Source: an uncultured bacterium (GTDB taxonomy: Bacteria > Bacillota > Clostridia > Lachnospirales > Lachnospiraceae). From it: a stretch of DNA of 32,309 bases. The position numbers and the translations under genes were made by a program. Positions 1 to 8,512 of this stretch are shown here, in pieces (position 1 is the first letter of the stretch; each line of letters opens with the position of its first letter). Location: the NCBI GenBank assembly GCA_946061355.1, contig CAMGRE010000003.1:1-32309 (forward strand), in the 5' to 3' direction. The notes beneath the pieces were generated by a model that saw only the letters and a program-made list of their open reading frames with translations, was not told the origin of the DNA and ran no database searches.

Positions 1-1
1 G

Positions 2-484
2 GACAGAAGTGTGAAACTCAATGATCTGCAGGAACGAATCCGTATTGTGCAGGGTGATATCAAAGAGGCTTCCGGGATTTTCGGGGCGTCCGTCTTTGAT
101 GATATCACTTGCAATCCGCCTTATATGATCGGAGATCATGGTTTACAAAATCCGGACGCACCGAAGGCGATTGCGCGTCATGAGATCCTATGTACTTTTG
201 AGGATGTGACAAGGGAAAGTGCCAGAATGTTAAAACCGGGAGGAAAGTTTTTCCTGGTGCACAGACCGTTCCGGCTGGCGGAGATTATGGAAACGCTGAT
301 GCGGTATCAGTTGGAGCCCAAACGGATGCAGCTGGTGTACCCTTATGTGGATAAGGAACCGAATATGGTGCTCCTTGAGGCTGCAAAAGGTGGAAGGCCG
401 CGGATGACTGTGGAGAAGCCACTCATCGTATATCGGGAGCCCGGGGTCTATATGCCGGAGATCTATGAGATATACGGATATTGA
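2..484 (+). CDS. tRNA1(Val) (adenine(37)-N6)-methyltransferase-like protein, 5' truncated by window edge
   Basis: Frame is open from base 2; NPPY motif of N6-adenine methyltransferases (CNPPYM); KPGGKFFLVHRPFRL region; directly upstream of rsmI, a common Firmicute arrangement. Confidence 0.85.
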   Translation, partial: DRSVKLNDLQERIRIVQGDIKEASGIFGASVFDDITCNPPYMIGDHGLQNPDAPKAIARHEILCTFEDVTRESARMLKPGGKFFLVHRPFRLAEIMETLMRYQLEPKRMQLVYPYVDKEPNMVLLEAAKGGRPRMTVEKPLIVYREPGVYMPEIYEIYGY

Positions 485-500
485 CAAGTGTGAAAAGATT

Positions 501-1349
501 ATGGATGGAAAGTTAGTGTTGTGCGCCACACCTATAGGCAACTTAAAGGATATGACGCCGAGGGTGGTGGAAGCACTGATGGAAGCTGATCTGATCGCTG
601 CGGAAGATACGCGCAACAGTCTGAAACTGTTGAATCATTTTCAGATCAATACACCGATGACCAGCTACCATGAACATAATAAGATAGAAAAAGCAAAAAA
701 TCTGACAGAGCAGATGCACGCGGGCAAAACAGTTGCGCTTATTACGGATGCGGGAACACCCGCGATCTCCGATCCCGGCGAGGTGCTGGTGCAGATGTGC
801 CAGCAGGAGGGTATCACAGTCACTTCTCTTCCGGGCGCCTGCGCATGTATCACGGCGTTGACGTTGTCGGGGCTCTCCGCCAGGAGATTTTGCTTTGAGG
901 GATTTCTTCCCGCTGACAAAAAAGAGAAGCAGGAAATTTTGAAAGAACTAAGGGAAGAGACGAGAACCATAATTCTCTATGAGGCGCCGCACAGGCTCGT
1001 CAAAACATTGAAGGAATTGTTTGAGATGCTGGGGGACAGGCGGGTGACACTCTGCAGAGAGCTGACCAAAAAGTTTGAGACGGTACTGCCCACAACGCTT
1101 GCCGGAGCACTTAGGCTGTATGAGACGGAAGAACCCAGAGGGGAATATGTATTAGTTTTGGAAGGCAGAAGCCTTGCAGATAAAAAACAGGAAACTATAA
1201 GAAGCTGGCAGGAGATCAGTATAGAGGAGCATATGAAGTTCTACGAAGACAGAGGCATCATCCGGAAGGAAGCCATGAAAGCCGTGGCGGCGGACAGGGG
1301 ACTTTCCAAGCGGGAGATTTACCGGTATTTGCTGGAAAAGGAGAGCTGA
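501..1349 (+). CDS. rsmI: 16S rRNA (cytidine(1402)-2'-O)-methyltransferase
   Basis: LVLCATPIGNLKDMTPR...AAEDTRNSLKLLNHF...LITDAGTPAISDPG...PGACACITAL signature; ATG at 501 preferred over the ORF-track start at 465. Confidence 0.95.
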   Translation: MDGKLVLCATPIGNLKDMTPRVVEALMEADLIAAEDTRNSLKLLNHFQINTPMTSYHEHNKIEKAKNLTEQMHAGKTVALITDAGTPAISDPGEVLVQMCQQEGITVTSLPGACACITALTLSGLSARRFCFEGFLPADKKEKQEILKELREETRTIILYEAPHRLVKTLKELFEMLGDRRVTLCRELTKKFETVLPTTLAGALRLYETEEPRGEYVLVLEGRSLADKKQETIRSWQEISIEEHMKFYEDRGIIRKEAMKAVAADRGLSKREIYRYLLEKES

Positions 1350-1371
1350 ATGTTTTTGTTGAAAAAATATG

Positions 1372-1400
1372 TTGACAAATAATACGGCAGCACATATACT
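1372..1400 (+). promoter_or_regulatory. sigma-A promoter of the fab cluster (TTGACA-17-TATACT)
   Basis: TTGACA 1372-1377, 17-nt spacer, TATACT 1395-1400, upstream of acpP. Confidence 0.85.
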
Positions 1401-1414
1401 TTGAATGTCAAACT
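1398..1414. promoter_or_regulatory. FabT-type operator ACTTTGAATGTCAAACT overlapping the -10 of the acpP promoter
   Basis: Inverted TTTGA-N3-TCAAA repeat resembling the lactic-acid-bacterial FabT box; a near-identical copy lies upstream of fabD. Confidence 0.75.
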
Positions 1415-1449
1415 ATCTTATAGAAGTTAAGAAAAAAGGAGATAAGACA

Positions 1450-1683
1450 ATGTTAGAGAGAGTAAAAGAAATCATTCAGGAGCAGTTAAACTTAGACGGC
1501 GTAGAAATCACAGAGGAGTCTTCCTTCAAGGATGATCTGGGCGCAGATTCCCTGGATCTTTTTGAACTGGTTATGGCATTTGAGGAAGAGTACGGTATCG
1601 AGATTCCTTCTGAAGATCTGGAGCAGATCACAACAGTTGGAGCGGTTATCGAGTACATGAAGAGCAAAGGCGTTGAAGCATAA
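1450..1683 (+). CDS. acpP: acyl carrier protein
   Basis: [20 protein letters not shown]...[26 protein letters not shown] with the DSL phosphopantetheine site; AAAAAGGAG SD upstream of ATG 1450. Confidence 0.97.
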   Translation: MLERVKEIIQEQLNLDGVEITEESSFKDDLGADSLDLFELVMAFEEEYGIEIPSEDLEQITTVGAVIEYMKSKGVEA

Positions 1684-1684
1684 T

Positions 1685-2608
1685 ATGAAAACAAGAGTGA
1701 CAGAACTGCTGGGAATCGAGTACCCCATTATTCAGGGGGGAATGGCCTGGGTTGCCGAGCATAATCTTGCGGCGGCTGTATCACAGGCAGGCGGTCTTGG
1801 CATTATCGGTGCCGGTGGCGCGCCGGCTGCTTTTGTGAAAGAGCAGATTGAAAAGGTAAAAGCAGTTACGGATAAGCCGTTCGGCGTGAATATCATGCTG
1901 ATGAATCCGGAAGCCGATGCGATCGCGAAGGTTGTTGTGGATGAGGGCGTCAAGGTCGTAACGACCGGCGCAGGTAATCCGGGCAAATATATGGCGATGT
2001 GGAAGGAAGCCGGCGTCAAGGTGATTCCTGTCGTTGCGAGTGTGGCAATGGCAAAGATGATGGAGCGCGGTGGTGCAGATGCCGTTGTTGCAGAGGGAAT
2101 GGAATCCGGTGGTCACATCGGCTCTGCCACAACGATGACACTGGTGCCTCAGGTTGTGGATGCAGTGAAGATACCGGTGATCGCAGCCGGTGGTATTGCG
2201 GATGGCAGAGGTTTTGCAGCAGCCATGATGCTGGGCGCTGAGGCTGTCCAGATGGGAACCCGCTTTGTTGTGGCGAAGGAATCCATTGTACATGAGAATT
2301 ATAAACAGAAAGTAATCATGGCAAAGGATATCGATTCCGAGGTGACAGGTATGAGTACCGGTCATCCGGTACGGCAGATCCGCAACAAAATGAGCAGGGA
2401 ATATCTGCAGATGGAGAAGGACGGCGCACCGTTTGAGGAGCTGGAGAAGCTTACGCTCGGATCTTTACGTCGTGCTGTTGTTGACGGCGATGTGGTTACC
2501 GGTACGATTATGGCAGGACAGATCGCGGGTATGGTGAAGAAAGAGCAGACCTGTGCCGAGATGATTCAGGAGATTATGGCGGAGGCGGAGAAGCTTCTTT
2601 CCAGGTAA
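1685..2608 (+). CDS. fabK: enoyl-[acyl-carrier-protein] reductase II (FMN-dependent)
   Basis: MKTRVTELLGIEYPIIQGGMAWVA...KPFGVNIMLMNP...EGVKVVTTGAGNPGKYM...AEGMESGGHIG, strongly FabK-like; within the fab cluster. Confidence 0.95.
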   Translation: MKTRVTELLGIEYPIIQGGMAWVAEHNLAAAVSQAGGLGIIGAGGAPAAFVKEQIEKVKAVTDKPFGVNIMLMNPEADAIAKVVVDEGVKVVTTGAGNPGKYMAMWKEAGVKVIPVVASVAMAKMMERGGADAVVAEGMESGGHIGSATTMTLVPQVVDAVKIPVIAAGGIADGRGFAAAMMLGAEAVQMGTRFVVAKESIVHENYKQKVIMAKDIDSEVTGMSTGHPVRQIRNKMSREYLQMEKDGAPFEELEKLTLGSLRRAVVDGDVVTGTIMAGQIAGMVKKEQTCAEMIQEIMAEAEKLLSR

Positions 2609-2691
2609 GAGGCATGACGACGCGGAAAGCTTTCGGAAGATGCTCCCGTGGCAAACAGTAAGATCAGTCAGATATATAAGAAATCATACAG

Positions 2692-2716
2692 GAGGTCTTT
2701 TATGTTAAAAGACCTC
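2692..2716 (+). promoter_or_regulatory. perfect 10-bp hairpin GAGGTCTTTT-ATGTT-AAAAGACCTC in the fabK-fabD spacer
   Basis: Direct inverted repeat; contains an AGGAGG SD and an ATG (2702) in frame with fabD. Confidence 0.8.
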
Positions 2717-2732
2717 TCATTTTCGAGAAAAT

Positions 2733-2749
2733 ACTTTGAATTTCAAACT
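2733..2749. promoter_or_regulatory. FabT-type operator ACTTTGAATTTCAAACT upstream of fabD
   Basis: 16 of 17 positions identical to the acpP operator at 1398-1414. Confidence 0.75.
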
Positions 2750-2764
2750 AAAAGGAGTCTTCAT

Positions 2765-3688
2765 ATGAGTAAGATTGCATTTATGTTTCCCGGACAGGGA
2801 TCCCAGTATGTAGGCATGGGAAAGGATTTTTATGAAGCGGTTCCGGTATGTAAGGAAACGTTTGATCTGGCAAGCAAAGCAAGCGGACTGGATGTACCGG
2901 CGTTATGTTTTGAGGAGAATGACAAGATCAATATCACAGAGTATACACAGATTGCCATGCTTGCTACGGAGGTGGCAATCCTGAAGGCTCTGGAAGAAAA
3001 AGGGATCAAGCCCGACGTGACAGGCGGCTTAAGCCTTGGCGAGTACGGCGCACTGGCCGCAAGCGGCGTTATGAGCACAGAGGATGTGTTTAGGGTAGTG
3101 AGAAAGCGCGGTATCTTTATGCAGGAGGCAGTTCCGACAGGCGGCGCCATGACTGCAGTGCTTGGGCTGGATGCAGCGGTGATCGAGCAGATCTGTGAGG
3201 AGACAGAAGGGATTGTTTCCATTGCAAATTATAACTGCCCCGGTCAGATCGTGATCACAGGTGAGGAAGCAGCGGTGGCTGCAGCAGCGGAAAAACTGTC
3301 AGCAGCAGGTGCAAAGAGATGTGTGCCGCTTAAGGTCAGCGGACCGTTTCACTCCAAAATGCTGACAGGCGCAGGCGAGAAGCTGGGCGAGGTGCTTGAG
3401 GACGTGGAGATTCATGATATTCAGATCCCTTACATCGCAAATGTGACAGCTGACTATGTGACGGACAAAACTGAGGTGAAGGAACTCCTCACAAAACAGG
3501 TGTCTTCCTCCGTGAGATGGCAGCAGTCTGTTGAACGCATGTTGGCAGACGGTGTTGATACCTTTGTGGAGATCGGACCCGGCAAGACATTGTCCGGTTT
3601 TATGAGGAAGATCAACCGTGATGTGAAGGTAGTCAATATCGATAAACTTGAGGATCTTGATAAGGCAGTGGAAGCGCTGCAGGCATAA
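2765..3688 (+). CDS. fabD: malonyl-CoA:ACP transacylase
   Basis: MSKIAFMFPGQGSQYVGMGKDF, GLSLGEYGAL active-site serine motif, SGPFHSKML, VEIGPGKTL. ATG 2765 has SD AAGGAG. Confidence 0.97.
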   Translation: MSKIAFMFPGQGSQYVGMGKDFYEAVPVCKETFDLASKASGLDVPALCFEENDKINITEYTQIAMLATEVAILKALEEKGIKPDVTGGLSLGEYGALAASGVMSTEDVFRVVRKRGIFMQEAVPTGGAMTAVLGLDAAVIEQICEETEGIVSIANYNCPGQIVITGEEAAVAAAAEKLSAAGAKRCVPLKVSGPFHSKMLTGAGEKLGEVLEDVEIHDIQIPYIANVTADYVTDKTEVKELLTKQVSSSVRWQQSVERMLADGVDTFVEIGPGKTLSGFMRKINRDVKVVNIDKLEDLDKAVEALQA

Positions 3689-3696
3689 ATTTCAGA

Positions 3697-3715
3697 CGGA
3701 ACAAAAAATGTTCCG
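3697..3715 (+). promoter_or_regulatory. 7-bp hairpin CGGAACA-AAAAA-TGTTCCG in the fabD-fabG spacer
   Basis: Perfect inverted repeat next to the fabG SD. Confidence 0.6.
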
Positions 3716-3730
3716 GGAGAGAGGTAGAAA

Positions 3731-4471
3731 ATGTTAGAGGGAAAGGTTGCACTGGTTACGGGTGCCAGCAGAGGAATCGGCAGGCAGATTGCACTGACGC
3801 TTGCAGGATATGGCGCTACAGTGATCGTGAACTACAATGGTTCCAAAGAAAAGGCCGAGGCAGTGGTGGCAGAGATTACATCAGCGGGCGGGACGGCAGA
3901 AGCTGTCCAGTGCTCTGTGGCGGATTTTGATGCATGCGGAAAGATGATCACCGATATGCTGGCAAAGTACGGTCACATTGATATTCTTGTGAACAATGCA
4001 GGCATCACCAAAGATAATCTGGTAATGAAGATGACAGAGGCAGACTTTGACGCTGTTATCGACACGAATCTGAAGGGCTGTTTCAATACGATCAAGCATA
4101 TGTACAAACCGTTCTTAAAGCAGAGAGCGGGACGAATCATCAATATGGCGTCTGTATCCGGGGTGCTGGGAAATGCAGGACAGGCGAACTACTCCGCATC
4201 CAAGGCAGGAGTGATCGGATTGACCAAGTCTATGGCAAGAGAGCTTGCGAGCAGGAATATCACTGTGAATGCGGTAGCTCCCGGATTTATTGATACGGAT
4301 ATGACGCAGGCAATGACAGATGCGGCAAAAGAAGCTGTATTAGGGCAGATCCCGCTTAAGAGAGTCGGAAAGCCGGAGGATATCGCGGAGACAGTAGCAT
4401 TTCTTGCCAGTGAAAAAGCATCGTATATTACAGGACAGATCATCAGCGTAGATGGCGGCATGGCCATCTGA
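3731..4471 (+). CDS. fabG: 3-oxoacyl-ACP reductase
   Basis: [38 protein letters not shown]; fab context. Confidence 0.97.
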   Translation: MLEGKVALVTGASRGIGRQIALTLAGYGATVIVNYNGSKEKAEAVVAEITSAGGTAEAVQCSVADFDACGKMITDMLAKYGHIDILVNNAGITKDNLVMKMTEADFDAVIDTNLKGCFNTIKHMYKPFLKQRAGRIINMASVSGVLGNAGQANYSASKAGVIGLTKSMARELASRNITVNAVAPGFIDTDMTQAMTDAAKEAVLGQIPLKRVGKPEDIAETVAFLASEKASYITGQIISVDGGMAI

Positions 4472-4495
4472 CGGGATAATATTGTATGCATCAGT

Positions 4496-4529
4496 ATGCA
4501 GAACGGCTGCCGGGGCAGGCATTCTGCAT
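4496..4529 (+). promoter_or_regulatory. imperfect hairpin ATGCAGAA...TTCTGCAT in the fabG-fabF spacer
   Basis: 8-bp outer stem with inner CTGCC/GGCAG pairing. Confidence 0.5.
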
Positions 4530-4554
4530 TGTACAGGGAAAGAGAGGAAGCGCA

Positions 4555-5790
4555 ATGAGCAGACGAGTAGTAGTAACAGGTTTGGGTGCCATTACACCGA
4601 TCGGACTCAGTGTAGATGAGTTTTGGGCAGGTGTGAAGGAGCAGAAAATCGGATTTGCCGAAATCACAAAATTTGATACCACAGATTATAAGTGTAAGCT
4701 GGCAGCAGAGGTAAAAGACTTTGATGCAAAGCAGTTTATGGACTTTAAGGCAGCTAAGAGAATGGAAGCATTCAGTCAGTATGCGGTGGCAGCGGCAAAG
4801 GAAGCAATGACGGATGCATCTCTTGATATGGAGAAAGAAGATCCTTATATGGTGGGCGTTGCCGTAGGTTCCGGAATCGGTTCCCTTCAGGCAATGGAGA
4901 GAGAGCATATTAAACTTCTGGAGAAGGGACCGGGCAGGGTGAACCCTTTGTTGGTACCGATGATGATCTCCAATATGGCAGCGGGAAATGTTTCGATCCA
5001 GTTTGGATTGAAAGGGAAAAATATCAATGTGGTAACTGCCTGCACAACAGGCACGAACTCGATCGGTGAAGCATTCCGTACCATTCAGTACGGTGATGCG
5101 GATGTGATGATCGCGGGCGGTACCGAGAGCAGTGTTACACCGATCGGCATTGCCGGATTCAGTGCACTCACGGCGCTCTCCACCAGTACAGACCCTACAA
5201 GATGTTCCATTCCTTTCGATAAGGAGAGAAACGGTTTCGTCATGGGTGAAGGTGCAGCGATCGTGGTTCTTGAGGAGCTTGAGCACGCAAAGAAGCGCGG
5301 TGCCAAGATTTATGCGGAAGTGGCAGGCTATGGCTGTTCTGCGGATGCTTTCCATATCACATCTCCTGCGGAAGACGGAGCAGGTGCAGCGAAGGCAATG
5401 GAAAATGCCATTAAGGATGCGGGCATTGCAAAAGAGGATGTATTTTACATCAATGCCCATGGAACTGCAACACATCACAACGATCTGTTTGAGACACGTG
5501 CGATTAAGCTGCTGTTCGGTGATCATGCGAAGGAGATGAAGATCAACTCCACCAAGTCCATGGTAGGACATCTTCTTGGTGCGGCAGGTGCGATCGAGTT
5601 TGTTACCTGCGTAAAAGAGATTCAGGAGAATTACATCCATGCTACAGTCGGCTATCAGGTGCCGGATGAGGAGTGTGATCTGGATTACTGTAAGGAGCCG
5701 GTAGAGACAGAGGTAAAATATGCTCTCTCAAATTCTCTCGGTTTCGGAGGACATAACGCAAGTCTTCTTGTAAAGAAATATGAGGCATAG
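4555..5790 (+). CDS. fabF: beta-ketoacyl-ACP synthase II
   Basis: MSRRVVVTGLGAITPIGL, VVTACTTGTNSIGEA (active Cys), NAHGTATHHND, STKSMVGHLLGAAGAIE; ATG 4555 preceded by AGAGGAAG. Confidence 0.97.
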   Translation: MSRRVVVTGLGAITPIGLSVDEFWAGVKEQKIGFAEITKFDTTDYKCKLAAEVKDFDAKQFMDFKAAKRMEAFSQYAVAAAKEAMTDASLDMEKEDPYMVGVAVGSGIGSLQAMEREHIKLLEKGPGRVNPLLVPMMISNMAAGNVSIQFGLKGKNINVVTACTTGTNSIGEAFRTIQYGDADVMIAGGTESSVTPIGIAGFSALTALSTSTDPTRCSIPFDKERNGFVMGEGAAIVVLEELEHAKKRGAKIYAEVAGYGCSADAFHITSPAEDGAGAAKAMENAIKDAGIAKEDVFYINAHGTATHHNDLFETRAIKLLFGDHAKEMKINSTKSMVGHLLGAAGAIEFVTCVKEIQENYIHATVGYQVPDEECDLDYCKEPVETEVKYALSNSLGFGGHNASLLVKKYEA

Positions 5791-5802
5791 TATTGTAGTA
5801 AA

Positions 5803-5818
5803 TGATGAAGATTCATCA
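5803..5818 (+). promoter_or_regulatory. palindrome TGATGAA-GA-TTCATCA in the fabF-fabZ spacer
   Basis: Perfect 7-bp inverted repeat just before the fabZ SD. Confidence 0.5.
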
Positions 5819-5832
5819 GGAAAGAGGTTGGC

Positions 5833-6270
5833 ATGTCACTTTTAAGTGCAAAGCAGATTATGGAAATCATTCCCCACAGGCAGCCGTTTATGTTGATCGA
5901 TACCATCGAGGAGATGGAGCCCGGCGTCAGAGCTGTGGGTAAGAAATGTGTATCTTATAATGAACCTTTCTTTGCAGGGCATTTCCCCGGGGAACCGGTG
6001 ATGCCGGGCGTACTGATCATTGAAGCTCTGGCCCAGGTGGGCGCGGTGGCGATCCTGAGTCTGGAAGCAAACAAAGGCAAAACAGCATATTTCGGGGCGA
6101 TCAATTCCGCGAAATTTAAGGGAAAGGTCGTACCGGGGGATGTGTTGACTCTGGAGACGGAAATTGTAAAGACGAAAGGTCCGATTGGTGTTGGTAATGC
6201 AAAGGCTTATGTGGACGGTAAGGTAGTGGCACAAGCAGAGCTGACCTTTGCCATTGGAAGCGGTTCATGA
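5833..6270 (+). CDS. fabZ: 3-hydroxyacyl-ACP dehydratase
   Basis: IMEIIPHRQPFMLIDTI...NEPFFAGHFPGEPVMPGVLIIEALAQVGA catalytic His/Glu motifs. Confidence 0.97.
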   Translation: MSLLSAKQIMEIIPHRQPFMLIDTIEEMEPGVRAVGKKCVSYNEPFFAGHFPGEPVMPGVLIIEALAQVGAVAILSLEANKGKTAYFGAINSAKFKGKVVPGDVLTLETEIVKTKGPIGVGNAKAYVDGKVVAQAELTFAIGSGS

Positions 6271-7340
6271 CGATGGAAAATCAGAATAATAAGTCCAGAT
6301 CTCTGGTGATTGGGGATCTGACAGTAAAAGTGCCTCTGATCCAGGGGGGTATGGGCGTCGGAATCAGCCTTTCAAGACTTGCAGGCACAGTGGCTGCCGA
6401 GGGCGGTATCGGTATTATTTCCACGGCACAGATCGGTTATCGGGAGCCGGATTTTGACGAGCACCCCATTGAGGCGAATCTGCGGGCGATTCATACCGAA
6501 GTGGCAAAGGCACGGGAGATCGCCAAAGGCGGTGCCATCGGCGTTAATATCATGGTGGCTACAAGAGATTATGACAGATATGTGGAAGCGGCAATCGATG
6601 CGGGAGTGGATATTATCATTTCCGGAGCCGGACTTCCGATGAAACTGCCGGAGCTGGCGGGGAATTCCCATACGAAGCTTGCGCCCATTGTATCCAGCGT
6701 GAAATCGGCGGATGTCATCTGCAAATACTGGCTGAAGAAATATGACAGGCTGCCGGATCTGGTGGTGATCGAGGGTCCCCGTGCGGGCGGACATCTCGGG
6801 TTTCATTATGATCAGCTACAGAATATTGATGATGCTGCTTATGATGAGGAGATCAGGCGTATTATTGCGCTTGTGAACCGGTATGCGGCGGATCGTGGCA
6901 AAGTAATTCCTGTAGTTGTGGCAGGCGGCGTTTATGAACGCAAGGATATGGATCATTATATGTCCATGGGGGCAGCAGGCGTACAGGTGGCTACAAGATT
7001 TGTGACTACATATGAGTGTGATGCTTCCGAAGCTTATAAGCAGACATATATTGATGCAAAAGAGGAAGACATCATTATCGTACAGAGTCCTGTCGGTATG
7101 CCGGGACGCGCCATCAGCAATGATTTTATGAAACGTGCGAAACAGGGACGGATCCCTCACGGGAAGTGCCATACCTGTATCAGCACCTGCAAACCGGCGG
7201 AGACGCCATACTGTATCACGGAAGCGCTGGTCAATGCGGCAAAAGGCAATGTGCAGGAAGCTCTTTTGTTCTGCGGAAGCAATGCATACCGGGCGACAAA
7301 GCTGGAACATGTGAAAGATATCATGGATGAATTCCGCTGA
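6267..7340 (+). CDS. nitronate monooxygenase / FabK-like FMN oxidoreductase with C-terminal Cys cluster
   Basis: LIQGGMGVGISLSRLAGTVA, GAIGVNIMVATRDY, IEGPRAGGHLGFH, VVAGGVY; GKCHTCISTCKPAETPYCI near the C terminus. Start overlaps the fabZ stop (ATGA). Confidence 0.88.
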   Translation: MTMENQNNKSRSLVIGDLTVKVPLIQGGMGVGISLSRLAGTVAAEGGIGIISTAQIGYREPDFDEHPIEANLRAIHTEVAKAREIAKGGAIGVNIMVATRDYDRYVEAAIDAGVDIIISGAGLPMKLPELAGNSHTKLAPIVSSVKSADVICKYWLKKYDRLPDLVVIEGPRAGGHLGFHYDQLQNIDDAAYDEEIRRIIALVNRYAADRGKVIPVVVAGGVYERKDMDHYMSMGAAGVQVATRFVTTYECDASEAYKQTYIDAKEEDIIIVQSPVGMPGRAISNDFMKRAKQGRIPHGKCHTCISTCKPAETPYCITEALVNAAKGNVQEALLFCGSNAYRATKLEHVKDIMDEFR

Positions 7341-7368
7341 AATTTCCGGCAGTGCGGATGAGAAATTT
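7340..7368 (+). promoter_or_regulatory. hairpin AAATTTC...GAAATTT in the spacer before fabH
   Basis: 7-bp perfect outer stem, possible inner CCG/CGG. Confidence 0.4.
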
Positions 7369-7422
7369 TGAACATAAGGAAACAGAGATAAGATTCAGAG
7401 GAGACAGGAGAATACCTGAATT

Positions 7423-8397
7423 ATGGAAAATAGATTGACGAGCAGAATCATTGGGACAGGAAGCTGCCTTCCGGAGAATGTCGTGACAAATGACGATCTG
7501 TCAAAGATCATGGACACATCCGATGAGTGGATTTCCAGCAGAACCGGTATCCGCAAACGCCATCTGGTTAAGGAGGAAACGACTGCGGGAATGTCCATTG
7601 AGGCCGGAAAGCGTGCACTGCAGCAGGCGGGCGTATCGCCGGAGGAATTGGATCTGATCGTGGTGGGTACCTTGACGGGAGACTATATCACACCGTCTAC
7701 GGCCTGTGAGGTACAGGCAGGGCTGGGGGCGATAAATGCCACAGCCTTTGACATCAATGCAGCATGTTCCGGATTCATTTTCGGGCTGCAGACAGTGAAC
7801 GCCTATATAAGCGCAGGCATGTGCAAAACGGCACTCGTGATCGGTGCCGAGACGTTGTCCAAGATTGTGGACTGGAATGACAGAAGCACCTGTGTGCTAT
7901 TTGGAGATGGTGCCGGTGCAGCGGTTGTTAAGGCAGATACTATGGGTGTTCTCGCCTGCGATCACGGTTCTGACGGAGCAAAAGGCATGTATCTGGCGGG
8001 ACTTAACAGAACGAACAACAATCCCCTGATCCAGACAGACAAAGCGTTGCAGTATGTCCAGATGGACGGGCAGGAAGTTTACAAATTTGCAGTGTCCACT
8101 GTTCCGGCTTCTATTCAGAAGGTCCTGGATCAGGCGGGACTCGCGCCGGAGGATATTAAGTATTATGTGCTGCACCAGGCAAACTTACGTATCCTGCAGT
8201 CTGTGGCGAAGCGCCTGAAGGTTCCGATGGACAGATTTCCCATCAGTCTGGATCACTGCGGAAACATTTCCGCGGGAAGTGTTCCGATTCTGTTGGATGA
8301 AGTGAATCAGAAGGGTATGCTTCAGAAGGGCGATAAGATTATCATGTCCGGATTCGGCGGCGGCCTTACCTGGGGAACCTGCCTGATTGAGTGGTAA
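7423..8397 (+). CDS. fabH: beta-ketoacyl-ACP synthase III
   Basis: TSDEWISSRTGIRKRH, INAACSGFIFGLQ (Cys), LHQANLRI (His), HCGNISAGSVPILLDE (Asn). Confidence 0.97.
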   Translation: MENRLTSRIIGTGSCLPENVVTNDDLSKIMDTSDEWISSRTGIRKRHLVKEETTAGMSIEAGKRALQQAGVSPEELDLIVVGTLTGDYITPSTACEVQAGLGAINATAFDINAACSGFIFGLQTVNAYISAGMCKTALVIGAETLSKIVDWNDRSTCVLFGDGAGAAVVKADTMGVLACDHGSDGAKGMYLAGLNRTNNNPLIQTDKALQYVQMDGQEVYKFAVSTVPASIQKVLDQAGLAPEDIKYYVLHQANLRILQSVAKRLKVPMDRFPISLDHCGNISAGSVPILLDEVNQKGMLQKGDKIIMSGFGGGLTWGTCLIEW

Positions 8398-8430
8398 AAG
8401 AACGCATTTTACATATTGAGAAAAAACGTC

Positions 8431-8458
8431 TTGTAATTTGCGGAAAACATGATATTAT
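8431..8458 (+). promoter_or_regulatory. candidate sigma-A promoter TTGTAA-16-TATTAT
   Basis: Upstream of the SBP gene starting at 8513. Confidence 0.5.
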
Positions 8459-8512
8459 AATTATTTGATATATAAATGTATAAATATGCAGTTAAAACAG
8501 GAGGAGATTATT

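Noticed and set aside
4189-5640. 483-aa antisense ORF opposite fabG-fabF
   Set aside because: Fully shadows two strongly supported Fab genes; Cys/His/Arg-rich low-sense composition with no recognisable motif. Likely a codon-bias by-product.
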